Assembly: GCA_039707655.1 (NCBI GenBank) | Contig: CM077666.1 | Span: 397,811,886 to 397,875,885 of the forward strand | From: Elymus sibiricus | Lineage: Eukaryota > Streptophyta > Magnoliopsida > Poales > Poaceae | Length of the DNA: 64,000 bases | Direction of reading: 5' to 3' | Part shown: positions 1-10,999 of the stretch, piece by piece | How the letters are laid out: the number at the start of each line of letters is the position of its first letter | Position numbering within the stretch: the stretch's first letter is position 1 | Made by a program: the position numbers and the translations under genes | The notes under the pieces: generated by a model | Seen by the model: the letters and a program-made list of their open reading frames with translations, nothing else | What the model was told of the DNA's origin: nothing | Database searches by the model: none

Positions 1-237
1 CAGAGTGTTTATATCCTCCTTATGCTCATGTTCAATGTTAATTATTCAAAATGCATGATTATGACCGTTGTCGCTTTCTAGTTGGTCGCTTCTCAACCTA
101 TTTGTTAGCCTTCGCCTGTACTAAGCAGAAATGCTGCTTGTGCATCCAAAATCCTAAAACCAAAGTTGTGCCAAAAGAGTCCACCATATCTACCTATATA
201 CGGTATTACCCTGCCGTTCCAAGTAAATTTGCATGTG
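1..237 (+). mobile_element. Gypsy-type retroelement, 3' internal region, left fragment
   Basis: Non-coding sequence that I recognise, from memory only, as the 3' untranslated region of a common Triticeae Gypsy-type element. It appears to continue after the CACTA insertion at 8539, leading to a polypurine tract and LTR at 9467-10813. The join is supported by a 3-bp duplication GTG at 235-237 and 8536-8538. No coding capacity is visible. Confidence 0.5.
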
Positions 238-446
238 CACTGGTACAGCGACCTGGTATACAAACGGTTTTTACCCCCTTTCCGCGACAGAGTTTTAAAC
301 CGTCGCCTTGCCTGTGTGTGCGATAGGGGGGTCCTTCCCACACGACCTAGAAACCGTCGGCGATATGGCCTCCAGTCACACACGCGGGGCAAAAAGAGCT
401 CGTGTGCGATCGGGTGAGCCATCGCAGACAATTATACTGGCCCAAT

Positions 447-560
447 CGTTTCCGTTCGTATGTACATCCCACACAGTGAATCCCAGACAAACGTTTCCGT
501 TCGTATGTAGATCCCACACAGTGAATCCCAGATAAACGTTTCCGTTCATATGTACATCGC
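447..560. repeat. 45-bp tandem repeat, left subterminal region of the CACTA
   Basis: Units starting at 447, 492 and 537, each beginning CGTTTCCGTTC and containing CACACAGTGAATCCCAG in the first two, give a 45-bp period and about 2.5 copies. The CACACAG core recurs at the other end of the element, which fits a subterminal transposase-binding array. Confidence 0.75.
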
Positions 561-986
561 ACACAATTTTTTCGTTCATGTGCGATCGGGGGAGATAACG
601 CAGACGCTTTCGTAGGACAAGCTGTGGGAGATCGTCTTGCCATCCCACACAGTAATTATGGAACAAACGTTTGCGTTCTTCAAGTATATCACACATGATT
701 CGATGAAGAAAACTATATGCCATTGGGCTATCCATCACACACGCTTTTACTAAAATCCATGACCCATTTAGCAGGTTTATTAGTTTACTATTAAAACATC
801 TAGTATTAATCAAATTCCAATTTCATATCGAACAGCTGTTTACCACTTTCATATCAGGCACACAAATATATTTTAACATCACTGTACGATAGCTACGAGA
901 ATACAGCACAGTATAACATATAGCTAGTTCACCTTCATAAGCACAAAGTATGTTGAGCACAATATTAGAACAATATATTCATTTCC

Positions 987-2350
987 CTAATCGACTGATG
1001 CATGATCAGCCAAATTAGTCTTCTCCACCTCTGCTTTTAGTTCAGTAAGAACCTGTTTTGCACTGACCAACTGGGAAAGTGCCTCCTCCTTCGCAAACAC
1101 CATCTTAGCAAAGTCTAATTTAAAAAATCTGAGCTCATTCTCCATCTTCCTCTTTTTTTCCAATACCTTGAAATATTCTTCAGTGTTGACAACATTCTCT
1201 CTAAGCCTATCTCTATTCTCTTCGTCAAACATTCTCCAGAGCTTTGCTAGGCACATCTTCAAAGACGGTGGCCACTCTTGATCAGCCCACTCCAGGTAAG
1301 AACACTTCTGTTCATCCTATAATATTTAAAACTAAATCAGTTACAGTTGTAGGGAAAATGGGTTTCTAGCAACATAGAAAATCACCACATACATTTTTTG
1401 AAAAAGTGAAGAAACACGTTTATTATGACATATCTTCTCAAAAAGTTTAATGTGCAAATGAATTAATTGCTACTGAGACAACAACCAAATTCAGGAACAT
1501 CACAAGCTATAATTAAGTTCTTAGTCAGGTACTATAATAACAAATTGACCATTTTATGAGGAAGCTAAATATAACTGCAACAACACAGCGACAATGTTTC
1601 AATGCCATCAAATTAATACTAACATGTATGTACATGCACAAATTTAATGACATAGAACTAATACCAATAAATACCCTCCACTGTGTAGGCCAAAACCGGT
1701 GTCAAATCAACTGTTGCTACATTTGGCACTAATGCCCTGCACTGCTGAGCCGTTGTCAGAGGAAAAAATCAGGGAACCGGAGCACCTAGTTGCTCCGATG
1801 CCCAGTTCCTTCGTGCCATAAAGTATTAGTATTTTACTGCTTGGCTGCTCGGATGTGTGGAGCAAAGTTGGATGTACAAACTGTTGAAGCGGTGCCAAAT
1901 AATTTTCTCAGGGCACCAATGATGAGATGGCAACATTTTTAGATACTAGGTAGAAACTTTGACAGTGTCTTAATCACATCCATATTAACATAGCACAGTG
2001 ACAAGGTCTGAATCACATCTAACGAATGATTTGTACAATGAAAGTGGGTCTAACCTTCTCTGCACATGCCAGAAACTTCCTCCCACTATCCACAGATTCA
2101 AAAGCCACTAACTTCACGCATGGAGATTGATGGTGACAATGAGCAGGCAGATCTTCAGCTACCCCGCTCCATTCCTTGCAAGTGATGGTCCTAGGGAACT
2201 ACAAGAGGAACAAATGGCACAAATCGGCCTCCGGGTTAAAATCCTTTATTACAAATCAGAACCCTAAGCCTAGGGGGGAGAGAGGCATACCCAGCTGGTG
2301 ACATAGTCGTCGGAGGAGGAGGAATCGCTGGAGAGGTCAAAAAAGACCAT
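987..2350 (-). CDS. GRF-type zinc-finger, coiled-coil protein (three exons), carried in the CACTA
   Basis: Three minus-strand exons join in frame through GT-AG introns: exon 1 2291-2350 (20 codons), exon 2 2055-2198 (48 codons), exon 3 987-1316 (109 codons plus TAG). The product is 177 residues. Exon 1 encodes an acidic, Ser-rich N-terminus (DSSSSDD). Exon 2 and the start of exon 3 form a GRF-like zinc finger: a Cys, a HCHH cluster, PCVKLVAFES, DSGRKFLACA, then a Cys and an EWADQEWPP block typical of plant GRF proteins. The rest is Lys/Glu-rich and probably a coiled coil (KVLEKKRKMENELRF). GRF fingers bind nucleic acid in proteins of known function; the role here is unknown. The first ATG of the open frame just before the acidic tract was chosen as start. 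All three exons are open with no frameshift, unlike two neighbouring units in the same transposon. Either a captured host gene or an element-specific gene is possible. Confidence 0.7.
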
Positions 2351-2886
2351 GGCTTCCGTGGCGGTCGGATGCGAGACGGCGAGAGCGAGGAAAGCAAGCG
2401 AGGAAGCGGCTATAGCTTGGGAAGGAAGGAAAGAGTAAACAGGGGAAATGTGGCTTGTGGTCAGGGAGAAAAGGGGGTGGGGTGGGGGGCAAGAGTTAGA
2501 TATTTCGGCGGTACGCAAAAAAAATCGAAAGGTGGGTGGGGGGGACTTGGCACGCAGTGTCATCGGACACCATTCACTTTGAACAAATGTGTGCATCACA
2601 AACAATTCTTCTGCTTTACGCGCATGCGATGAGTTTGAGCACTCGAATTTTGGTGGAAATTTCCCTGGGTACACTGCTCATCCACGTCATTGCATATTTA
2701 ACATCACTTGATATTTTGGGGGGTACACAGAAGAGCCTACAGCACACGGACCACACTTACTGAATTGAGCAATTTTAGTAATTAAACAGAGCCAGTTGAC
2801 CTAAACATTGCTCTAACAAAAGACCAGCATTATAAACAAAGGCTAAGTATGCATAATTTAAACAAAGCCGCCGACGCGCCGCCGCC

Positions 2887-3618
2887 CTATGCCTCGCCGA
2901 TGTAAGATGAGATGTCGATGACTTGTCCTGGTGACATGCCGCTGCTGGTGGACTCCGCGTCCCCCAGGCTGAAGTCGACCGCGTCGTCGTCCTCGTCCTC
3001 ATCCTCGGCGCCGCCCTTAAGGTTGTAGTACTCGTAGTAGTGGCGGTGCCAGAGCTCGCGTTGTTACTCCACCACCAATTCCTCGATGGACAGGCGGCTC
3101 TCTACCTCTTCCTTAGCCACGCGCAACTCCTCCTCCTGGCGCTCCTCGATCTCCACCGCCTCCTGTATCTCCAGCTCCCGCTCGGCGATCTCATGAGGAA
3201 GCAGGGGCTCCATGGCCTCCGCCACCGCATCATCGACAAGCATCTCCGCCGCCTTTTCGGACGTGGGGTGCATGCTGGATTCCGAGGAGGCCTGGAATAT
3301 CTTGGCGTGGGAGTCCTCGACCTGGGTGTGGATGGCCTCGACCCAGGCTAGGGCGACCTCCGTGGCACGGACGGCTGCTCGAGCGCTCTCGGCGTTTGCA
3401 GCCGTCGTCGCAGCAGCTGCTGCAGCCGTCTCGGCTGCTGCTACTGCCTTGTCGGCTACCGCAGGCGCCCTCTCGGTGGATGCGGCCGCGCTCAATGCGG
3501 ATGCGGCCGCACTCTCGGCGTAAGCGGCCGCGCTCTCGGCGGAGGCGGAGCCGTTCGGGGAGGACCCGGCGACCGTACGGGCCCTCACGAAGTGTCTCCA
3601 CGGCGTCATTCTTTGCAA
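2887..3618 (-). pseudogene. Alanine-rich coiled-coil hypothetical protein with one in-frame stop
   Basis: A minus-strand frame of 244 codons from ATG at 3618 to TAG at 2887-2889, broken by one TAA at 3064-3066 after codon 184. The first part has long Ala/Ser/Glu repeats (SAESAAAYAESAAASA), then a Glu/Arg-rich helical stretch (EIEERQEEELRVAKEEVESR). After the stop the same frame stays open for 58 codons through an acidic tail (EDEDEDDDAVDF) to a second stop. Continued openness and biased composition suggest the TAA is a recent mutation. Function unknown. It may be a captured gene or part of the CACTA's own repertoire. An alternative start at 3712 lies in another frame and is less gene-like. 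Confidence 0.5.
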
Positions 3619-3853
3619 GAAGGGGATGGGGAATGGGTATCGGGGACTCGAGGATTCGGGGGTGAACGGCGCTTGAGCAGACGAATCTGGCGAAGCTTAC
3701 GGAGGAAGACATAAAAAGACTGGCAAATTTTCATCGCAAACGGTTCCTATATCCAACTGTGTGCGATGTAGTCCATTTTTTAATTACCTGCGACAGACTA
3801 ATTTGGAGTACACTGGCAACGGATGGTGATGAAAATTGTTCAAAAAATTTTGT

Positions 3854-5536
3854 ACCGTTAACATGCACTGATACAACTGTCATGTTAAAATTTGGAATTT
3901 TTCAGGGTTCATCTAACCTTTTTAAGACATTAAGTGAGTTCCTAGCCATATAATCGCCGTAATTCAAATTTGAACTAAATGTACATGCAACAGCAAACCA
4001 TCATGTATTGGAAAATCATATTTATGTCCTTGTGTGCAAGTTAATGCCGTGTGCAGTAAATTGGAAGGAACTTTTAAACATATTGGTGTCACGGCTTGGA
4101 CACAAACATTGAGAACCATGGCGTTTAAATTCCAAAAAAAATAAAAATGATCAGAAATACATGAAACCTTGCTTGATGTCATGTCATGGCACCAAGATGC
4201 AGTGGTAAAAGAATTGGCCACTTTGACGAAAGTTTTGGCACACACCTCTCACAAATCGGAGCATCTCACGAGAAGACACGTGGTTCCGAGAGGGAACAAT
4301 GCATGTTTGATGACGAACCGGCGCTCGCTTCCTCGTATGACCCTGAATTTTTTTCTACCGTTAACATGCACTAATGCAACGGTCATGTTAACTTTTTTAA
4401 ATTTTCAGTGTTCATTTGACCTTTTTAAGACATTAAGTGAGTTTCTAGCCATATAATGGCCGTAATTCAAATTTGAACTGCATGTACATGCAACGGCAAA
4501 CCATCATGGGTTGGAAAATCATATGTGTGTCCTTGTGTGCGAGTTAATGCCCTATGCAGTAAATTGGAAGGAATTTTCAAACATATTGGTGCCAAGGCTT
4601 GGACACAAACAGTGAGAACCAGGGCTTTTAAATTCCAAAAAATTCAAAAATGATCAAAAAAGGATGAAACTTTGCTTGATGTCATGAAATGGTACCAAGA
4701 TGCCGTGGTAAAAAAACTGGCATGTTTGTTGAAAGTTTTGGCACACACCTCTCACAAATCGAAGCATCTCACGAGAAGACTCGTGGTTCCGATAGGGAAG
4801 AATATGCATGTTTGATGACGAACCGACAGTCGCTTCCTCTTATGGCTTGGCATTTTTTTCTACCGTTAACATGCATGAATGCAATGGTCATGTTAAATTT
4901 TTGAAATTTTTAGGGGTTATTTGGCATTTTTAAGACACTAAGTGAATTTCTAACCATTTAATGTTCGTAATCCAAATTTAAACTACATGTACATGCAACG
5001 GCAAACCATCATGGGTTGGAAAATCATATTTGTGTCCTTGTGTGCGAGTTAATGCCCTGTGCAGTAAATTGGAAGGAATTTTCAAACATATTGGTGTCAA
5101 GGCTTGGACACAAACAGTGAGAACCATGGCTTTTAAATTCCAAAAAATTCAAAAATGATCAGAAATACATGAAACCTTGCTTGATGTCATGAAATGGTAC
5201 CAAGATGCCGTGGTAAAAAAACTGGCATATTTGTTGAAAGTTTTGGCACGCACCTCTCACAAATCGGAGCATCTCACGAGAAGACTCGTGGTTCCGATAG
5301 GGAAGAATATGCATGTTTGATGACGAACCGACAATCGCTTCCTCTTATGGCTTGGCATTTTTTTCTACTGTTAACATGCACAAATATAACTTTCATGTTA
5401 AAATTTGGAAATTTTCAGGGGTTATTTGGCATTTTTTAGACATTAAGTGAGTTTCTAACCATTTAATGGATGTAATTCAAATTTGAACTACATGTACATG
5501 CAACAGAATATCATCATGGGTTGGAAAAATCATTTA
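3854..5536. repeat. 505-bp tandem repeat, about 3.3 copies
   Basis: The phrase ACCGTTAACATGCA recurs at 3854, 4357 and 4862, and as ACTGTTAACATGCA at 5367, giving spacings of 503, 505 and 505 bp. Whole units are similar, including a block with CGAGAAGACACGTGGTTCC or a close variant. The last unit is partial and ends near 5536. Short frames inside the units look similar between copies only because the DNA is repeated; no unit has a convincing gene. It fills the centre of the CACTA between the minus-strand and plus-strand gene-like units. Confidence 0.85.
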
Positions 5537-5935
5537 TGTAATACATTTTCCAACAATATCATGGTAACACGAAATAAGCATTCATGCAAAAAAATTGGAA
5601 AGAAAATGTAAATATCTGGCAAGACAACTAGGCCCCACATGATTGGCACTTTGTTTCGTGCCACGAGGTTTGGAAGGTGAGTGGCGCGGGTTATTAATCG
5701 GACGCGGTTCAGTCCTGGGAACCGTCAGCGATTTATTTCACACGCGGATTTTGCTGCGGAAATCATGTGTAATTTAAGCTATAGTACTCGTAAATTCCGG
5801 CCACCTGCGCTTCTACTGCTCCCGTCGATCTAGATTCCGGCCACCAATAAATACTACCTCGCCCACATTGTCCCGCCTGCATTCTCATCTACATTCGCTC
5901 CTCTCTCGCCCCCCTCTCTCTCACAAAACTCTGCC

Positions 5936-6553
5936 ATGGCACCGATGATCTACCCACCCGTCAAGGAGGAGGCGCCACCCCGCGAGGACGTCCAGGCGCA
6001 GAGCGGCGACGAGGAGGACCCCTACGCGCCACCTGACGAGGTTGCGCCGGAACCCCCAACTTTAGAGTGGTTTTGGGGCCAGTACAATCTTTGTCTGTGG
6101 AAAGCGCTGCCGCCGGCCGAGAAAGCCAGGCAAGTGGCGTTCAAGAAGGAGTTGGCGGAGGAGCGCGCTAGGTACCAGGCGGCCTGTGAAGCCCGTGAGG
6201 CCACCTGGGAAAAGGAGAAGCTGGAGCTTTGGCGGCGGGCGCGTCGATGTGCGGACGAGGTGTACGAAGACGGCCGGTACTTCGCTAGGAAGGCCAAAGG
6301 CGCTAGGCGCCTCATCGCTGCGTGGAGGTGGGCCGATATGCTCCAGCGTGCTACCGATGAGGATCTCCGGTGGGCGCCCAACGAAATGGCAAGATCGTTC
6401 GTGCGCGTCCGCCAGCAAGAGGCAGATCGGCACGTCAAGCGCTGCGAGGCGGAGGAAGCGGAGAACTCCCTCCGCGCTGGGAAGCCACCGCGCACCAGGG
6501 AGCTGCTAGCAAGGGGCTGCCAGAATTCTGGCCCCATAAGGAGGGATTATTAG
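5936..6553 (+). CDS. Hypothetical 205-residue charged helical protein, carried in the CACTA
   Basis: A single open frame from ATG to TAG, preceded by a CT-rich leader (5890-5930) and a TATA-like AATAAATAC near 5845, a normal plant promoter layout. The N-terminus is Pro/Glu-rich and acidic. The middle and C-terminal parts are rich in Arg, Glu, Ala and Trp with long helical stretches (KKELAEERARYQAACEAREA, EEAENSLRAGKPP), suggesting a coiled coil. There is no catalytic motif, signal peptide or membrane segment. I do not recognise the family. It lies head-away from the minus-strand genes to its left and convergent with the one on its right. Coding composition (high GC at third positions) contrasts with the AT-rich repeat beside it. 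It could be a CACTA-specific accessory gene or a captured host gene. Confidence 0.5.
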   Translation: MAPMIYPPVKEEAPPREDVQAQSGDEEDPYAPPDEVAPEPPTLEWFWGQYNLCLWKALPPAEKARQVAFKKELAEERARYQAACEAREATWEKEKLELWRRARRCADEVYEDGRYFARKAKGARRLIAAWRWADMLQRATDEDLRWAPNEMARSFVRVRQQEADRHVKRCEAEEAENSLRAGKPPRTRELLARGCQNSGPIRRDY

Positions 6554-6854
6554 TTTTAGTATTGTTCGTTTTCAATTTTATGCATTGTACTTAGTAGTTA
6601 AGTATGGGATCCCAGTTAAGTACCATCACGTATTGTTCATTTTCGTACTAATTTCTATCTAGTTGTTTACCATCCACATGTACAGAATGGAAAACATACA
6701 CATTGAAACAAAACAATATATAAGAATGGAAAACAGAGTACACACATTGAAACAGAGCAATAAACAGAGCAATATTATGATTGTTGGGAATACATAGCGA
6801 TCAACATCAAAACGATTCAACAAAATAAAACGCGTCCATGACCACCACCCCTGC
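6554..6854. other. AT-rich spacer inside the CACTA
   Basis: No gene is seen. The stretch separates the 3' ends of the convergent plus-strand 205-codon gene and the minus-strand broken gene, and would hold the 3' ends of both transcripts. Confidence 0.5.
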
Positions 6855-7616
6855 CTACGGTAGCTCTTGCCTCTGCCTAAACTCGTGTAGGCGTTCGTAC
6901 AAGCGGTTGACACGCTCGCAGTACATCTGGAGCGCGATCTCGAGCTCCAAGTTGGCTATTTCATCGGAGATCACCAGCTCGAGGATGCGACGGCCATGTT
7001 CCTCTACTGCGCCTATGTGGACACCTAGGCCAAGGAGGCGCTCGCGCCTAGTGACCAGCGCATTGGCATCGAGCGGGCCGCAGACAAGGCGAACGGCGCG
7101 ACCCATGTGAACGGCGCGGCCGGCGTCCGGTGCAAGCACGGTGCGGCCGGCCTCTGGTGCTAGTACGACGCAGACGACCTCTGCCCACTCCTGGCGAGGA
7201 ATGGGGCTACTGACGGGCCGTGTAGCCAGCTGCAACGCCTTGTCGACAGTAAGCAAGCGCCGATGGAATCGCTCTTGCTGTGCGGCGCGCTACGCCTTTT
7301 GCTCTGTGGCGGTCCATCGGTCTCGCTATGCGGCGAGCCGTAGCCTATCGGCACGGACATGCCTATCTTGCCCTGCCGCGCACCACCGATCATGTTGTGC
7401 GTCGAGCTGCAGCCTCTCGGAGCTGAGTTGCCTATCTTGATCCGCGGCGCTGAAGCGCCGTCCGCCAAGGGTCTGCTCAACCCTGGCGATGACGCATAGC
7501 ACGGCGTCGTCCATCGTGTTGCCGGGGATGCCCTTGGCCTCGACGGGCCGTGGCGCCTTCTCGTTTACATCGTCGAGGAGGTTGATGGCAGAGGCGGCGC
7601 TTCGGTGGGTTGGCAT
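6855..7616 (-). pseudogene. Hypothetical protein gene with two in-frame TAG stops, carried in the CACTA
   Basis: A single minus-strand frame of 254 codons from ATG at 7616 to the stop at 6855, interrupted by TAG at 7326-7328 and TAG at 7290-7292. Both sit in Gln-rich context and fit CAG-to-TAG transitions. The N-terminal part is Arg/Gln-rich. The C-terminal part is helical (ILELVISDEIANLELEIALQ). There is no recognised domain. It faces the 205-codon gene tail to tail. Because the frame is otherwise open over about 250 codons, I read it as a recently broken gene. Function unknown. Confidence 0.5.
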
Positions 7617-8535
7617 GCTTGGAAAAGGTAGCTAGAGAGGCTATAGGTTGTGCTTGTGCCTCGGTGTGTCGCGCGCCACCTAGGCTTATCTGCAATCACT
7701 GGGTGGCGGCGGGAAACCGATGGGGAAATGGCGGGAAACGATGGCGTGTTCATAAAACGCCATCAATTAATGGAAACTTAGCATAGAAGGAAGCGCGAGC
7801 AAGCTCGACACGTGCGCGCACATTATTGCTTGCCCACGAGTGTGATTCATATATCTCGTGTGCCCAACAGAGCACACTATTCACACAAAATAATATTGTT
7901 CTATACATAGAGAGCGTAGATGTTGTGCAGACTGAGCAGATCACATCGCACACGGATTAAACTACGGAACCCATCGGTGATGATTTCATCAATCGCTGAC
8001 AATTGTTTACCAACAAGCGTTTGCCTACAACACACATGACTTATTTGGAGCAATCGTCTATGTTATTATCGGTCTTCCCACTCATTTCTGATTACTGACC
8101 TGTTTGCCGCGTAACACACACATCTTCTTAAGTTGAACCATTTCTGTTGTGTTGGGTAATCACAAACAGTTCATCCTAGTGAACTGTATGTCGTGTATCG
8201 CACACACCATACAGTGTCTGACCGATTATGTTGTGTTGGGTAATCACAAACAGTTCATCCGAGTGAACTGTATGCTGTGTATCGCACACACCTCGAACTG
8301 GCTACCCATTTCTGTTGTTCTGGCTTATCGCAAATAGTTCGTATGGATCAACTGTATGCCACGTATCGCACATGCGTCTCTAATCTGACTCGTGCTTGAT
8401 GTCTCCGCCATCGCACACAGTACGTCTTATTGGCGACGGTTTTATTACGACATCGTTTGCGATTCATGCATCGCACACAGTTTGGTCGCGGGGTCTCTGA
8501 TTCATGTGTCGCGTTAGCGGTCGCCTGCAGTAGTG
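7617..8535. repeat. Right subterminal region of the CACTA with 84-bp repeats
   Basis: Non-coding. Units starting TTGTGTTGGG at 8147 and 8231, and a diverged one at 8315, give an 84-bp period. Each contains CACAAACAGTTCATCC or a variant and ends in TATCGCACACACC or a variant. Isolated TCGCACACAG copies follow to the terminal inverted repeat. This matches the multiple subterminal repeats CACTA elements use for transposase binding. Confidence 0.75.
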
Positions 8536-8538
8536 GTG

Positions 8539-9481
8539 CCATCTCTAATCTTTCAAATAAACATATGTTTTGTGCGCCCGTACCACTCATGGAGCGACGG
8601 TGCCGTCAATATCTTCCATGCTAAGTGTGTTTAACTCGCGACGAGAGTTTATTCGCTCGTCAACTTTGAGGAAGGTTGGTAACAAGGATGCCCAGTCCTG
8701 CTTTACAAAAAAATAAACTCCCCCTAGACAGTTGATTGTTGGAGGGCACCAGAGATTCGGCTAGCCATGAATTGTGTCTGTATGGTTGTGGGGGAGAAAA
8801 CCCTTTTTCTTTTGGCAACCGCCATTAACGTGTTTAGCATGGAAGATATTGAAAACCTTTGTCGTAACATTGACAGGAAAAGCACACCACTCAAAATATA
8901 TTCATCTCTGTTTTAGCTTCGAGCTCTAGCACCGCTGTAAATCTCCGCTTCCCTCTGCGAAGGGCCATTCTTTTACTTTCATGTTATTTACTTTTATTGT
9001 TGAGTCATCACCTTCTCATTCAAGCACCAACCCTGAGAGCGCTATTTTCATTCTTAGTTTAACATGCATTGGGTTTAGTTAATATTGGATGTGAGCATGA
9101 CTGGATATCTTCTACCCTGAATTACAATGTTTAGTCGTTGCTTGAACTTCGGAGGTGCTCTGCATTTATGTTTTGCGGTCTTAGAAAGGGCTAGCGAGAT
9201 ACCATTCTATCATATTATATCATGGTTGTTTTGACAAAGTGTTGGCATTTGAGAATTATTATTATTGCTTGCTAGTTGATTATGCCATTGACATGAGTAA
9301 ATATGAGTTCTAAGTGTTATCATTTACATGGTTAGTTCATGATCTTTGCTTAAAACTTGGTTTCTAGTTAAGCTTATATACGGCAATGGAAACAAAAGAG
9401 TTTGTAAAAGTTTTTCTTTGTCACTTTTAGTTAGTCAACTGAATAGCTTGAGGACAGGCAATGAGTTAAGCTTGGGGGAGT
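8539..9481 (+). mobile_element. Gypsy-type retroelement, 3' internal region, right fragment
   Basis: Continuation of the element at 1-237 after the CACTA insertion. It is non-coding and ends in a polypurine tract (AAGCTTGGGGGAG, about 9468-9480) directly before the LTR. No open frame of substance is present. Confidence 0.6.
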
Positions 9482-10813
9482 TGATACATCTCCAACGTAT
9501 CAACTTTTCCAAACACTTTTGCTCTTGTTTTGGACTCCAATTTGCATGATTTGAATGAAACTAATCCGGACTTATTCTGTTTTCAGTAGAACTACCTTGG
9601 TGTTGTTTTTTGTGCAGAAATAAAAGTTCTCGAAATTGGACGAAATTTTACGGAGAATTATTTCAGAATGTACAAAAAAATACTGGCGCAAAGAGTTACT
9701 TGAGGGGGGCCACCTGAGCTTGTGGGCCCCACGATGCTCTTTTTGCCCTACCTCCAAGTCCATAAGTACCGTCTTCCCGAGAAAAAAATCACAGAGAAAG
9801 TTTCATCGTGTTTTACGATACGGAGCCGCCACCACCTCCTGTTCTTCATCGGGAGGCTTGATCTGGAGTCCGTTCGGGGCTCCGGAGTGGGCAATTCATC
9901 ACCGCCGTCATCAACAACCCTTCTTCATCAACAATCTCATAATGCTTACCACTGGGAGTGAGTAATTTCATTGTAGGCATACTGGTGTCGAGACAATTTG
10001 TTAGGGCTTGATCCCTAGTATCCACTATGTTCTGAGATTGATGCTGCTATGACTTTGCTATGCTTAATGCCTGTCACTAGGGCCAGAGTGCCATGATTTC
10101 AGATCTGAACCTATTATGTTTTCATGAATATATTTGAGTTCTTGATCCTATCTACAAGTTATATGCACATGTTATTGTTCTGAACCGTAGACCCCAAGGT
10201 GACAATAATTGGGATACTCTCCGAGGATGATTGTAATATGAGGAGTTCATGTATTCAGTATTTGTTAATGCTTTGTTCAGGTTCTCTATTAAAAGGAGAG
10301 CCTTAATTACCCTTAGTTTCCATTAGGATCCCGCAGCCATGGGTGGGTAGGACAAAAGATGTTATGCAAGTTCTTATTATAAGCACGTATGACTATATAC
10401 GGAATACATGCCTACATATGATTGACAAATTGGAGCTGTGTATCACTCTAGGTTGTGACTTTCACATGATGAATGTCATCCAAATATCCATCGCTACTCC
10501 ATGCCTACGCTTTTCTCACATTGTCTTTGTTAAGTTACTACTACTTTTGCTTCTATGGTTCCAACTGCTACAAAACTGCTACTGTTACCATTACTATTAC
10601 TATTGCTACTGTTACTACTGCTATCAAAACTATCATATTATTGTACTACTAATATTTTACCGTAGAGAAACAACTTCTCAGGTATGATTGAATTGACAAC
10701 TCAACTGCTAAGGCTTATAAATATTCTTTGGCTCCCCTTGTGTCGAATCAATAAATATGGGTGAAATACTACCCTCGAAGACTGTTGCGATCCCTTATAC
10801 TTGTGGGTCATCA
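9482..10813 (+). mobile_element. 3' LTR of a Gypsy-type retroelement
   Basis: The sequence starts TGATACATCTCC straight after a polypurine tract and ends GGGTCATCA, so it has TG...CA termini and a length of 1332 bp. The 5' beginning and the closing GATCCCTTATACTTGTGGG are ones I associate with abundant Triticeae Gypsy LTRs (Sabrina/Fatima type; name uncertain). The partner 5' LTR is outside the window. Small frames inside it are not genes. Confidence 0.7.
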
Positions 10814-10920
10814 GTTATCTAGATTAAACAGAACAAAGGTTACTAAAATATTTTAGCTACTAGAACAAAACCTTTGTTTTAACTATCAAGACTTACTCCC
10901 ACTTGAAGACATCACACATT

Positions 10921-10999
<79 letters not shown>

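Larger units (their letters stand above)
238..8535. mobile_element. CACTA (En/Spm-type) DNA transposon, complete but apparently without transposase
   Basis: The left end begins CACTGGTACAGCGACC at 238. The right end, read on the minus strand from 8535, begins CACTACTGCAGGCGACC. Both are flanked by GTG (235-237, 8536-8538), the 3-bp duplication CACTA elements make. The subterminal regions share the motif AAACCGTCGCC (297-307 plus; 8432-8442 minus) and many copies of TCGCACACAG, as expected for transposase-binding subterminal repeats. The left terminus has drifted from CACTA to CACTG. The 8.3 kb interior holds four gene-like units and a 505-bp tandem array, but I see no transposase, so mobility would depend on an autonomous partner. 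Family name not determined. Confidence 0.75.

Noticed and set aside
447..560. Short regular repeats suggesting a CRISPR-like array; likewise the 84-bp, 85-bp and 505-bp arrays and the LTR palindromes
   Set aside because: Units are contiguous or near-contiguous without unique spacers, and the DNA is a plant nuclear genome; they fit transposon subterminal and tandem repeats.
3212..3523. Plus-strand Ala/Ser-rich frame
   Set aside because: Antisense of the Ala-rich minus-strand gene; repeated GCN codons leave the complement open.
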